Shown piece by piece: positions 55,724-63,999 of a stretch of DNA of 64,000 nucleotides. The notes beneath the pieces are model-generated. The model saw only the letters and a program-made list of their open reading frames with translations, made no database searches and was not told the DNA's origin. The first letter of the stretch is position 1. Each line of letters starts with the position of its first letter. Position numbers and translations under genes: made by a program. Origin of the DNA: Brevundimonas sp. (GTDB lineage: Bacteria > Pseudomonadota > Alphaproteobacteria > Caulobacterales > Caulobacteraceae); contig NZ_JAIXTC010000026.1 of assembly GCF_027484365.1 (NCBI RefSeq), positions 62,001 to 126,000 of the forward strand. The letters run 5' to 3'.

Positions 55724-55749
55724 CGGGCAAACCTGCTCCGCAGCCCGGC

Positions 55750-57363
55750 CTACTTCTTCGGCGCGTGCTTCTGTCCGGTCCGCACCCGGCCCGACCGTGA
55801 CACCTGCCTCGCCCCGCCCCGCGCGCCCTTCTGGACCGCCACCGACGACCCGGCTTTCTTCGAGGCGCTGTTCTTCACCGCCCCGATGATGCGCGGCTTG
55901 GCGACGCGGGTCTTCTTCTGCTCCAGCGCCTTGCCGGGCAGATGCGATTCCTCTTCCGACTTCTTGCGCACCTTGCGCGGCGCGGTCTTGGCGTCGCCCT
56001 TGTAGCGTTCCGGGCCCGACTTGGCGCCGCCGGTCGCATAGGGGTTCTCCGACCCGCCCTTGACCGTCAGCCGGATCGGCACGCCGGGCAGGTCGAAGCT
56101 CTCGCGGATCGAGTTGGTCAGATAGCGGATATAGTGTTCGGGCAGGGCCCCGCCCCGGCTGGCGAACAGCACGAAGGTCGGCGGACGGGCCTTGGTCTGG
56201 GCCATGTATTTGGTCTTGATCCGCTTGCCGTCGACGGCGGGCGGCGGGTGCCTCTGGGTCGCCAGCGACAGCCAGTCGTTCAGGTCCTTGGTCTTGACCT
56301 TCACCGACCAGGTCTCGTGCGCCTTCAGCACTGCGGGCATCAGACGCTCCACGCCGCGCCCCGAGTGGGCCGACAGGGCAACGAAAGGCGAACCCTTGAG
56401 CTGCGGCAGCTTGTCTTCGGCCAGATGCTTGAGCTCGGCCATCTTGGCCTGGGGTTCCTCTTCGAGGTCCCATTTCGCGGCCACATAGACCAGGGCCCGG
56501 CCCTCGCGCTCGACCAGGTCGGCCAGCTGCAGGTCCTGGACGTCGAAGGCGTTGTCCTTGTCCATGACCAGGACGACGACCTCGGCGAAGGTGATGGCCC
56601 GGATGGTGTCGGCGACCGACAGCTTCTCCAGCTTCTCCTGCACCCGCGCCTTGCGACGCATCCCGGCCGTATCGACCAGGCGGATGTTGTGGCCCTCGTA
56701 CTCCCAGTCGACGGAGATGGAGTCGCGCGTGATGCCGGCCTCCGGTCCGGTCAGAAGGCGGTCCTCGCCGATCAGACGGTTGATCAGGGTCGACTTGCCG
56801 GCGTTCGGACGGCCGATGATGGCGATGCGGATCGGCTTGTCGGGCTCGTCAATCTCTTCGATGAAGATGTCGGCCGAGGCGTCGCGGATGGCGGCGTAAA
56901 GATCGGCCATCCCCTCGCCGTGCTCGGCCGAGATGGCGACCGGCTCGCCGAAGCCCAGCGAATAGGCCTCGCCCACCCCGCCGCCGCTCTCGCGGCTCTC
57001 GGACTTGTTGGCCAGCAGGATGACCGGCTTGTGCTGTTTGCGCAGACGCTCGGCGAAAATCTCGTCCAGCGAGGTCACGCCCTCGCGGGCGTCCATCATG
57101 AACAGGATGACGTCGCCGTCTTCCAGCGCCAGCTCGGTCTGCTCGCGCATACGGCTTTCCAGACTGTCGTCGGTAACGTCCTCGTAGCCCGCCGTGTCGA
57201 TCAGCGTCAGGTCCATGTCGCCGATATGGCCGTCGGCATAGCGACGGTCGCGGGTTACGCCCGGGCGATCGTCGACGAGCGCGAGGCGCTTGCCGACCAG
57301 TCTGTTGAACAGTGTCGACTTGCCCACATTGGGGCGGCCGACGATGGCGAGCTTCAGTGGCAT
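55750..57363 (-). CDS. der: Ribosome-assembly GTPase Der (EngA)
   Basis: Double-GTPase needed for 50S subunit maturation. The 537-residue protein has two G domains: G1 GRPNVGKST (residue 8 on) with DTAGYED, and the second GRPNAGKST (about 187) with [11 protein letters not shown]-like domain and a long basic C-terminal extension of about 90 residues follow. The G4 motifs differ from NKxD: NKSE in the first domain and AAKWD in the second. NKxE-type changes in the first domain occur in alphaproteobacterial Der as I recall. It converges on the LytTR gene. Confidence 0.96.
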   Translation of the reverse strand: MPLKLAIVGRPNVGKSTLFNRLVGKRLALVDDRPGVTRDRRYADGHIGDMDLTLIDTAGYEDVTDDSLESRMREQTELALEDGDVILFMMDAREGVTSLDEIFAERLRKQHKPVILLANKSESRESGGGVGEAYSLGFGEPVAISAEHGEGMADLYAAIRDASADIFIEEIDEPDKPIRIAIIGRPNAGKSTLINRLIGEDRLLTGPEAGITRDSISVDWEYEGHNIRLVDTAGMRRKARVQEKLEKLSVADTIRAITFAEVVVLVMDKDNAFDVQDLQLADLVEREGRALVYVAAKWDLEEEPQAKMAELKHLAEDKLPQLKGSPFVALSAHSGRGVERLMPAVLKAHETWSVKVKTKDLNDWLSLATQRHPPPAVDGKRIKTKYMAQTKARPPTFVLFASRGGALPEHYIRYLTNSIRESFDLPGVPIRLTVKGGSENPYATGGAKSGPERYKGDAKTAPRKVRKKSEEESHLPGKALEQKKTRVAKPRIIGAVKNSASKKAGSSVAVQKGARGGARQVSRSGRVRTGQKHAPKK

Positions 57364-57369
57364 TTAAAT

Positions 57370-57499
57370 TCCGCTCATCCCGGCGAAAGCCGGGACCCAG
57401 TTCTTTGGGCGATGATAGTCGACATTGCGCGCCGACCGAAATCCGGAGCTCCGTGCCTCACCTGAGCACCGGATCCCGGCTTTCGCCGGGATGAGCGGA
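57370..57499. repeat. Pair of inverted 26-bp REP-like hairpins
   Basis: Positions 57370-57395 and 57474-57499 are perfect 26-bp inverted copies. Each holds its own CCCGGC-GAAA-GCCGGG hairpin. The 78-bp spacer has no ORF of interest. The pair fills the gap between bamB and der, both on the minus strand. The core is a familiar dispersed palindrome in Caulobacterales and other GC-rich genomes. Confidence 0.85.
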
Positions 57500-57512
57500 G
57501 ACCTTCTGAAGG

Positions 57513-58964
57513 TCAGCGAATGCTGACCAGTTCGCCGTTGTTGGTCAGGACGTAGAGCGCGCCGTTGTAGGCGGCCGGAGCGATATAGGCCGGCGCGCCG
57601 AGGTTCAGCGTGGCCGTCAGGGCGCCGGTCTTCGGGTCGAAGGCCACGGCCTCGCCGTCCGAATTGACCAGCACCAGCCGGTTCGAGGCCAGGATCGGCC
57701 CCGACCATTCCGGCCGCACGGTCCGGTCGAAGAATCCCAGGAACCCTCCCTCCTGACGCACGCGGCCCTCGTTCAGGTCGCGGGTCCAGTAGACGGCGCC
57801 CGAGTCGCGGTTGATCAGGGTCAGTTCCCCCGACTTGGACACGACATAGATGACGTCGCCGGCCGGCAGTGGCGCGTTGACGCCCGCGACCGGCAGGGTC
57901 CATTTCGGCTGACCGGTGCGGATGTCCATGGCCTGCAGCACGCCGGAGTGGCTCACGGCATAGACGAAGCCGCGCGAGATCACCGGACGGCCGGCGATGT
58001 CGCGGATTTCCGACAGGGCGCTGGTGCGGCTGGTGCGCGACAGGACCTGGTTCCAGACCGGCTGGCCGTTCGTGGCGCGGAGGGCGATCACCTCACCCGA
58101 CGAGAAGGGGGCGATAACCGTATCGCCGCTGACCGACGGGCTGGACGCGCGCATGACGCGGGCCGGCTCGACGATGCCGCGATAGGACCAGTCCTGCAGG
58201 CCGGTCGTGGTGTTGAAGGCGATGATCTGGTTGTCGACATCGACGACGTAGACGCGGCTGCCGGCGACCGTCGGCGCGCCATGGATCGGCACATCGACAG
58301 GCTGGGTCCAGACGACGGCCCCCGTCGCGGCGTCCAGCGCGGTCATGGTGCGATAGCCCGATGCGACGAAGACCTTGCCCCCGCCGACGGCCACGCCGCC
58401 GCCGAAGCCGCCGCTCAGCGCGCCGCCGCCCTGGGTGACGAAGGGGATCGGCAGGCCGAAGGCCGAGACGCCGCCGGCCGCTTCACGACCGTCCGGCTTG
58501 ACGTCGACCTTCCACACCACCTCGCCGGTCGCAGCGTCGACGGCCGTGACCGTCGATTCGCCGTCCATGACGAAGACCTTGCCGGCGTCCGCCACGACGG
58601 GCGCCATCACCTGACGCGTACGGGCGGAGCCTTCGCCGATGCGGCGGCGCCAGCCGATGGTGAACTGCGGTGCGGCGATCACATGCTCGATCGAGGCCTC
58701 GGCGTTTCCGCCGGGCATCGGCCAGGAAGTCGCGGCCACAGGACCCGGAATGAAGAAATCGCGTCCGGCCAGACCGGCCGAGGGGGCCAGCTGCTGCTCG
58801 AAGGACAGGATCGAGATTCGTTGTCCTTCGCTCGCCGTGGCCTGGGGTTCGTTATCTTCGCCGAGGCCGAACGGCAGGATGCGCCGGGCCGAGGCGCAGG
58901 ACGCCAGGGAGGCGGCCAGCCCAAGGACGATGGCGGTCTTCAGTACGCGCGTCACGGTCGTCAT
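57513..58964 (-). CDS. bamB: Outer-membrane assembly lipoprotein BamB
   Basis: A lipoprotein of the BAM complex that inserts outer-membrane beta-barrels. The 483-residue product has the lipobox LASC (after ATAIVLGLAAS-type signal, start MTTVTRVLK) and a PQQ-type beta-propeller. Repeats such as TAVDAATGEVVWKVDV, TALDAATGAVVWTQPV, IAFNTTTGLQDWSYRG and IALRATNGQPVWNQVL are visible. I chose the ATG at 58964, which has GGAG 6 nt upstream; two earlier in-frame ATGs would bury the signal. It lies between a TPR membrane protein and der, the usual order yfgM-bamB-der. Confidence 0.93.
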   Translation of the reverse strand: MTTVTRVLKTAIVLGLAASLASCASARRILPFGLGEDNEPQATASEGQRISILSFEQQLAPSAGLAGRDFFIPGPVAATSWPMPGGNAEASIEHVIAAPQFTIGWRRRIGEGSARTRQVMAPVVADAGKVFVMDGESTVTAVDAATGEVVWKVDVKPDGREAAGGVSAFGLPIPFVTQGGGALSGGFGGGVAVGGGKVFVASGYRTMTALDAATGAVVWTQPVDVPIHGAPTVAGSRVYVVDVDNQIIAFNTTTGLQDWSYRGIVEPARVMRASSPSVSGDTVIAPFSSGEVIALRATNGQPVWNQVLSRTSRTSALSEIRDIAGRPVISRGFVYAVSHSGVLQAMDIRTGQPKWTLPVAGVNAPLPAGDVIYVVSKSGELTLINRDSGAVYWTRDLNEGRVRQEGGFLGFFDRTVRPEWSGPILASNRLVLVNSDGEAVAFDPKTGALTATLNLGAPAYIAPAAYNGALYVLTNNGELVSIR

Positions 58965-58993
58965 CCGAACTCCGGTCGTCATCAGGCGGGACT

Positions 58994-59749
58994 TCACTGT
59001 TGGGCTGCCTGGGCGGCCTGGGCGAGCTGTTCGGGCGTGGGGGCAGGCGCGGCCGGCGGGGTCACCGACTGGGCCGTGACGATGGCCGGCAGACCTGCGG
59101 CGACGCCGGTGTCGATCATGCCGATCGCGGCCTGGGCGCGCTGACGCACCGAATCAGGCACGTCCTGGCCGAGCGTCAGCAGCACGAACACCTCGCGCGC
59201 CTCGGCGGGCTTGTTGAACTGCAGGCGCGCCATGCCGAGCGCCTCCTGGGCGAAGGGCAGCATCGGCCGGCCCTCCTTGGTCAGGGGCTCCAGCCGGGCC
59301 TCGAGTTCTTCCAGCGTAGCGCCGTTGTCCATCATCAGCAGGACCGACTTGTAGACGGCCGTGTCGTGCAGGATCGGATCGCCCGAGGCCTTGGCGGCCT
59401 CGTCGAACAGCTTGATGGCGTCCGGGATGCGGTTGGCGGCGACGGCCAGGCCGGCGCGCTGCTGCAGGGCCAGGGCCTTGTAGGCGCCGTTGCCGTCTTT
59501 CTCGGCCTCGGCGAAGGCGGTCTCGGCCCCGGCCGAGTTGCCGGTCTGCAGGGCCTCGAGGCCGCGCTGATAGGCGATGGAGCCCGCATGCGCGCGGCTC
59601 GTCTGGAAGCTCTGCCAGCCCCACCAGGCCAGGGCGGCGACCAGGGCCACCAGAAGAATCCCGCCCACGATGGGCAGCCAATTGCGCGCCAGGCGCTTGA
59701 GGCGTTCGGAGCGGATATCCTCCTCGACCTCTTCGAAGACATCAGTCAC
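58994..59749 (-). CDS. YfgM-like TPR membrane protein
   Basis: A 251-residue protein with a short cytoplasmic N-terminus, one membrane helix (LPIVGGILLVALVAALAWWG) and a periplasmic TPR domain. A Pro/Gln-rich tail ends it. E. coli YfgM is a SecYEG/PpiD-associated chaperone factor encoded beside bamB, and the gene order here agrees. The start is a GTG at 59749 (VTDVFEEVEEDIRSERL); the only upstream in-frame alternative is a TTG at 59785. Confidence 0.87.
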   Translation of the reverse strand: MTDVFEEVEEDIRSERLKRLARNWLPIVGGILLVALVAALAWWGWQSFQTSRAHAGSIAYQRGLEALQTGNSAGAETAFAEAEKDGNGAYKALALQQRAGLAVAANRIPDAIKLFDEAAKASGDPILHDTAVYKSVLLMMDNGATLEELEARLEPLTKEGRPMLPFAQEALGMARLQFNKPAEAREVFVLLTLGQDVPDSVRQRAQAAIGMIDTGVAAGLPAIVTAQSVTPPAAPAPTPEQLAQAAQAAQQ

Positions 59750-59848
59750 TAGCGGAGCCGCCCCAAAAAAACGCTGAAAAGCCAATCGGCGCGGACCCTA
59801 GAGGGTCGCCCTCGCCCTCGCAACGCCTCTTGGAAGACAAGACGGGGA

Positions 59849-60685
59849 CTACGGCAGAGCCGGCTTTCTGGAGAAGTAGGTCTCGACTTCGGCAGGAAAA
59901 CGGCGGGCCTTCACATCGGCCGCATAGGTTTCGACCGCCCGGCCGATCTCGCCGCGCAGATCGGCGTATTTGCGCACGAATTTCGGCGTCCAGTCGAACA
60001 GCCCCAGCATGTCGGGCGTGACCAGAACCTGTCCGTCGCAGGCGGCCGAGGCCCCGATGCCGATCGTGGGCTTGGTGATCGCCGCGGTGATCTCGCGAGC
60101 CAGCGGCTCGGCCACCCCCTCGATGACCACCGCAAAGGCGCCGGCGTCGGCCGTGTCATGGGCGGACTGCAGGATGCGGGCATGCTCCGAAGCCTCGCGG
60201 CCCTTGGCCCTGAACGACCCGTCGATATTGATCGACTGGGGCAGCAGGCCGACGTGCCCCATCACCGGCACGCCGCGCCGGACCAGATATGCGATCGTGG
60301 CCGGCGCCTCAGGCCCGCTCTCGACCTTCACCGCCTGGGCGCCGGTCTCCTTCAGGATACGGACGGCGTTGGCATAGGCCTGCTCGACCCCCGCCTCATA
60401 GCTGCCGAACGGCATGTCGATGACCACCAGGGTCCGCCTGGAGCCCCGCATCACCGCCTGGCCGTGCAGGATCATCATCTCCAGCGTAACCCCGACGGTC
60501 GAGGTCATGCCATGGACCGCCATGCCGACGCTGTCGCCGACCAGCAGGACATCGCAGTGCGGATCCAGGATCTCGGCAGTGGGCGCGTCATAGGCCGTCA
60601 GGACCACGATCGGCTCGCCACCCTTGCGGGCGATGATGTCCGGGACCGTGATCCGCTTCACGACTTCCTGTTTCTGGCTCGACAT
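59849..60685 (-). CDS. panB: 3-methyl-2-oxobutanoate hydroxymethyltransferase
   Basis: First step of pantothenate synthesis, making ketopantoate from ketoisovalerate and methylene-tetrahydrofolate. The 278-residue TIM barrel shows LTAYDAPTAEILD, the metal-binding LLVGDSVGMAVHG, MPFGSYEAG, MGHVGLLPQS, and the catalytic glutamate in AVVIEGVAEPLAREIT. The length is typical. No panC or panD is adjacent. A 99-bp gap separates it from the TPR gene downstream. Confidence 0.96.
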   Translation of the reverse strand: MSSQKQEVVKRITVPDIIARKGGEPIVVLTAYDAPTAEILDPHCDVLLVGDSVGMAVHGMTSTVGVTLEMMILHGQAVMRGSRRTLVVIDMPFGSYEAGVEQAYANAVRILKETGAQAVKVESGPEAPATIAYLVRRGVPVMGHVGLLPQSINIDGSFRAKGREASEHARILQSAHDTADAGAFAVVIEGVAEPLAREITAAITKPTIGIGASAACDGQVLVTPDMLGLFDWTPKFVRKYADLRGEIGRAVETYAADVKARRFPAEVETYFSRKPALP

Positions 60686-60715
60686 GGGTGCTCCGCGTAT
60701 GGCGGCGGAGAGATA

Positions 60716-60748
60716 GGCGTCCGGATCGATCCCGTCGACCCGGACGCC
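60716..60748. terminator. Hairpin between panB and the first sigma module
   Basis: GGCGTCCGG (60716-60724) and CCGGACGCC (60740-60748) form a perfect 9-bp stem with a 15-nt loop, 6 bp after the sigma-partner gene stop. There is no T tract, so it is a weak terminator candidate. Confidence 0.4.
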
Positions 60749-60754
60749 CTCAAG

Positions 60755-61174
60755 TCATACGTCCTGCGACAGCCTCACCACCCCCGCGGCGGCCACGGCG
60801 ATCAGGGCTCCGGCGGCGATCCAGAACATCTGCATCGCCCCCATCGACCCGACGGTCATGTTCGCCAGACCCAGTTGCGACAGGCCGGAGCCCACCGCGT
60901 CCTGGACGTTCAGGCTGGCTGCCTGAATCCCCTGGCCGATGACGCGCCCGGCGACGGGCGCCCGATCGTCGGACAGATGCAGGTTCAGGTTCATCGATTC
61001 CTTGACCGCGATGACTCCGCCGATCAGGCCGGCGACCGTCAGCGCCAGGGTACGGACGCGGCTGGAGGAATGCAGTCTGGTCTCGACCTCGGCGGCGAAC
61101 AGGCTCGCGTCGGGCATCTGGGGCGAGCGGGCGAACAGCCGCTCGATCATCGGATCGAATTCATCAGCCGACAT
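60755..61174 (-). CDS. Probable anti-sigma membrane protein, module 1
   Basis: A 139-residue protein with a cytoplasmic N-terminal part (ADEFDPMIERLFARSPQMPD), one or two membrane helices (VRTLALTVAGLIGGVIAV and MFWIAAGALIAVAAAGVVRL), and a periplasmic middle. It overlaps the upstream ECF sigma gene by 11 bp, the arrangement expected of a sigma/anti-sigma pair. No HXXXCXXC zinc motif is present. Function is inferred from context and topology. The ATG at 61174 (MSADEF) was chosen because translation upstream would run through the sigma gene. Confidence 0.72.
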   Translation of the reverse strand: MSADEFDPMIERLFARSPQMPDASLFAAEVETRLHSSSRVRTLALTVAGLIGGVIAVKESMNLNLHLSDDRAPVAGRVIGQGIQAASLNVQDAVGSGLSQLGLANMTVGSMGAMQMFWIAAGALIAVAAAGVVRLSQDV

Positions 61175-61727
61175 GGGTCGACCTCCCCGACTGTCCGAGA
61201 TCCGGCGAAAGCCGGGCACGGAGTTTATCCAGACCACGTTTGACATGAGACTTCACCGTTCCAAGCGGCAGATTCATGGCGGCGGCGATCTCGGGATGAG
61301 ACAGCCCCGCGCCATGGCACAGGGACACGCAGAGACGTTCCGTTTCGCTGAGTGATTTCAGCGCCTCGTCCAGGTCCACCAGCCCGGCCTGATCGGGCGC
61401 GGGTGCGATGTCGTCCTCACCCGGTTCGATCTCCGCGACGTAGCGGGCGTCCCTGGCCTTGCGCTTCAGATAGAGGCGCGCGGCGATACGCTTGACCCAG
61501 GCGGCGAAGGTGCCCTCGCCCCGGAACTCGGCGCATTTCTCGAACGCCTGCAGGAAGGCGTCCTGCGCGACGTCGTCGGCCTCGGCGCCCTGCGCTCCCA
61601 TGCGTCGCAGCAGGGATCGCACGGCCGAGCCGTGGCGGCGGACCAGTTCGCCGAACTCACGCCGTCCACCCGCCGCCGCAAGGGCGGCGAGTTCGACGTC
61701 ATGATGGTCCATCAGGGCCTTGGCCAT
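61164..61727 (-). CDS. ECF-type RNA polymerase sigma factor, module 1
   Basis: A 187-residue group 4 sigma factor. Region 2 spans about residues 22-90 (FGELVRRHGSAVRSLL, DDVAQDAFLQAFEKCAEF). Region 4 is at about 120-180 (SLSETERLCVSLCHGAGLSH and NLPLGTVKSHVKRGLDKLRA). No sigma-1.1 or region 3 is present. It overlaps its probable membrane anti-sigma factor by 11 bp. A REP-like GCCCGGCTTTCGCCGG core lies within its 3' end (61203-61220). The stimulus is unknown. Confidence 0.93.
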   Translation of the reverse strand: MAKALMDHHDVELAALAAAGGRREFGELVRRHGSAVRSLLRRMGAQGAEADDVAQDAFLQAFEKCAEFRGEGTFAAWVKRIAARLYLKRKARDARYVAEIEPGEDDIAPAPDQAGLVDLDEALKSLSETERLCVSLCHGAGLSHPEIAAAMNLPLGTVKSHVKRGLDKLRARLSPDLGQSGRSTHVG

Positions 61728-61755
61728 GATCAGGTTCCCCCTGTCAGAGCCCGGC

Positions 61756-62166
61756 TCAGTCCTTGTTCTTGTTGAAGAAGCTCAGGACGATATAGGCCAG
61801 ACCGATGGTGACCGGGATGGCCGCGATCCCCAGCAGGCCGCTGTCGAAGTTCGGGCCGTCGCTCCAGTCGTCGCCGACGCCGCGGAGCTCGTTGATCAGG
61901 CTGAAGGCGGCGATGCCGATGCCGGTGGCCAGCCAGATGATGCCCCGACGAATGTCGCGGGTCCGCGAAGGAATATTCTTGGTGGCCTCCTTGCCCAAGG
62001 CCTCGATGACCTCGGGCGGCAGGGGCTGGCCCTTGTCGATGGCGGCACGGACGGTCGCCTGCATCTCCTGACGTTCCCTGGACTTGAAATAGGTCGGGCC
62101 GACAATGATGGCCGTGATGGAGCCGAAGACGGCGAAGATCGCGAAGATCGGAATGAAGTCTTCCAT
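61756..62166 (-). CDS. DUF6249-type membrane protein, 136 aa
   Basis: A 136-residue protein with an N-terminal helix (FIPIFAIFAVFGSITAIIVG) and a basic linker (TYFKSRERQEMQATVRAAID). The segment GQPLPPEVIEALG is typical of the DUF6249 group. Two C-terminal helices follow (RRGIIWLATGIGIAAFSLI and LGIAAIPVTIGLAYIVLSFF). It is immediately upstream of the ECF sigma gene with a 28-bp gap on the same strand, so it may belong to that operon and influence signalling. The ATG at 62166 follows AAGGGGAC. Confidence 0.82.
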   Translation of the reverse strand: MEDFIPIFAIFAVFGSITAIIVGPTYFKSRERQEMQATVRAAIDKGQPLPPEVIEALGKEATKNIPSRTRDIRRGIIWLATGIGIAAFSLINELRGVGDDWSDGPNFDSGLLGIAAIPVTIGLAYIVLSFFNKNKD

Positions 62167-62379
62167 GGGATGTCCCCTTTTTCGATGATGGGCCGAGCCT
62201 GATGCCCGGGCCTTCTGATCACAAGAGGCGCCGGGAACAGCCAACGGATGCGATCCGCGACGTGAAATCTTCGTAAGGTCGGCGGCTGACGTGAGCTGAC
62301 GGCCTTTCGCGGAACGCTGGCGTCGTCCCCGTGTCTCCCCTAGCGTCGCGCCTCGGGCTTTGCGCCCCTGGAGACGTCC

Positions 62380-62904
62380 ATGTTGATCCGCCTTCTGCCG
62401 CTCGTCCTGGGCGCCGTCCTCGCCGCCGGCTGCTCGCAGGCCGAACCCGCCGCGGAGGCTGAAAACACGGCGGCCTCGGAGCCGCAGGCCCTGACCGCCG
62501 CCCATGTCGCCGACCTGATCGCCGCCGACGGCGCCGCTCACACTGTCGCCGTGCTGACGGGTCCTGCCGACCCGACAGGCATCCAGAAGGTGTTCGACGG
62601 CATGGCGACAGGCGATGCCGGGTGGCTCGCGCTCGTTCCCGCAATCGCTCCCGAGACCGACGGCGAATATGCGGAGGGCCTCAACTCCGCGCTCAGCCAG
62701 GCCCTGGTTCACAACCCTGCGGGCGTGCTCGCCCTGATCCCCGAGCATGGCAGCTACTATTTCATCTGCGCCGACGCCGACCACGAGACGGCGCGCCCGC
62801 TGGTCGCCGCCGTGACCGACCGGACTCTGCGCGCGTCTCGCGACCGCTGCCTCCAGTATATGGACGCCGACGAGCAGGAGCTGGAGGCGCTCGAAGCCGC
62901 CTAG
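62380..62904 (+). CDS. Unknown lipoprotein, 174 aa
   Basis: An exported protein with a clear lipobox LAAGC (C18) after MLIRLLPLVLGAVLAAG. An Ala/Glu-rich linker and an alpha-helical domain of about 130 residues follow (LTAAHVADLIAADGAAHTVA, GVLALIPEHGSYYFICADAD). Two cysteines late in the protein may pair. I recognise no family. It is divergent from the DUF6249 gene and converges on the second sigma module by a 4-bp overlap of stops. Confidence 0.75.
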   Translation: MLIRLLPLVLGAVLAAGCSQAEPAAEAENTAASEPQALTAAHVADLIAADGAAHTVAVLTGPADPTGIQKVFDGMATGDAGWLALVPAIAPETDGEYAEGLNSALSQALVHNPAGVLALIPEHGSYYFICADADHETARPLVAAVTDRTLRASRDRCLQYMDADEQELEALEAA

Positions 62905-63200
62905 AGTGCTCTTAACCGACGCGCGCCCGCCATCAGTCCGACCACGCCCAGCCCCGTCAGCCCCAGGATGGCGGCGGCGGGCGCCAGGGTCCGGCCTAGC
63001 CCCTCGACCACCGGCGCCATCATCGGCCCGAGCACCCAGCACAGGACGATGGCGGCGATGGTCCACGGGATAAGGGCGGCGACCGTGGCGAACGCGCGTC
63101 GACGAGCGACCCGTTCGGCCACCCGGGCCTGGAAGGCCAGATCGCGCACGGGCGGCCTGGCCTCGGCGAAGAATGCGTTCAACCGTTCCTCAGGAGTCAT
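62901..63200 (-). CDS. Probable anti-sigma membrane protein, module 2
   Basis: A 99-residue protein with a short N-terminal cytoplasmic part (TPEERLNAFFAEARPPVRD) and two hydrophobic helices (ATVAALIPWTIAAIVLCWVL and AAAILGLTGLGVVGLMAG). It overlaps the stop of the upstream ECF sigma gene by 11 bp, exactly the overlap seen in module 1. It lacks a zinc-type anti-sigma motif. Function is inferred from topology and position. Confidence 0.7.
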   Translation of the reverse strand: MTPEERLNAFFAEARPPVRDLAFQARVAERVARRRAFATVAALIPWTIAAIVLCWVLGPMMAPVVEGLGRTLAPAAAILGLTGLGVVGLMAGARRLRAL

Positions 63201-63735
63201 CGGACCCTCCCGTCAGCACGGCGAGCAATCGCGCCCTGCCCCGGGTGACATGGGACTTCACTGTCCCGAGCGGTAGCCCCAAAGCCTCGGCCGCTTCCGA
63301 ATGCGACCAGCCGTCGGCCAGACACAGGGCGACACAGGCCCTCTGATCGGCCGGCAGCCCGGCCATCGCATCGGCCAGGGCAAGCCGGTCCTCCTGCGTT
63401 ATCCCGCCCGACGGCGCCGTCTCGTCCAGCCAGGACCGGTCGCGCGCCTGCGACCTCAGTCCCGACCGCATCCGGTCCTGGCCCTTGCGCCAGGCGATGC
63501 CGAACAGCCACGACCGCAGACCGGCCGGATCCTTCAACCGCCCAAGCGATCCCCAGGCCGTGACGAACACCTCCTGAGCCAGATCGTCGGCCTCGTCCCA
63601 GTTGCGTCCCAGCAGCCGCCTCAGAAAGGCCCGCACCGGGGCCTGATGCCGCTCCACCAGCCGCGCGAACGCGGCGTCCGAGCCGGCGCGCGCGGCCGCG
63701 ACCAGCGCCGCGTCCGCGGACCCGTCGTCCATCAT
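63190..63735 (-). CDS. ECF-type RNA polymerase sigma factor, module 2
   Basis: A group 4 sigma factor of about 181 residues. Region 2 includes FARLVERHQAPVRAFLRRLL and DDLAQEVFVTAWGSLGRL. Region 4 includes GLPADQRACVALCLADGWSH and GLPLGTVKSHVTRGRARLL. The helix-turn-helix is close to that of the module 1 sigma, suggesting duplication. The start is taken as the ATG at 63735, preceded by GGGGGAC; a second ATG follows at once (63732) and a GTG lies at 63747. Confidence 0.92.
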   Translation of the reverse strand: MMDDGSADAALVAAARAGSDAAFARLVERHQAPVRAFLRRLLGRNWDEADDLAQEVFVTAWGSLGRLKDPAGLRSWLFGIAWRKGQDRMRSGLRSQARDRSWLDETAPSGGITQEDRLALADAMAGLPADQRACVALCLADGWSHSEAAEALGLPLGTVKSHVTRGRARLLAVLTGGSDDS

Positions 63736-63756
63736 CCTGTCCCCCACGGACCGGCA

Positions 63757-63999
63757 TCAGTCCTGGCGCGACCGGCCGAACAGCAGCGAGACCAGGGTCG
63801 CGGCCGCCAGCGCGCCCATGACGAAGGCCACGATCAGGAAGGCGTCGCCGGCGCCGTAGATGTCCGCATAGCTGGCATAGCCGAACCCGGCCCCCAGCAT
63901 GGTGAACAGCACCAGCGAGAAGACCGGCCCGTTCCGGCCGTGCGAGCCATAGTCATAGGCGCGGCTCTCGTTCTCCGCGTCGATCGGACGATCCAGCAC
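63757..63999 (-). CDS. Unknown small membrane protein (may run past the window edge)
   Basis: At least 80 residues. A charged N-terminal part (DRPIDAENESRAYDYGSHGR) is followed by two membrane helices (FSLVLFTMLGAGFGYASYA and FLIVAFVMGALAAATLVSLL). The only start inside the window is a GTG at 63999, so the gene may extend beyond the edge. It lies 21 bp upstream of the second sigma gene on the same strand and may be part of that operon. No family is recognised. Confidence 0.6.
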   Translation of the reverse strand: MLDRPIDAENESRAYDYGSHGRNGPVFSLVLFTMLGAGFGYASYADIYGAGDAFLIVAFVMGALAAATLVSLLFGRSRQD

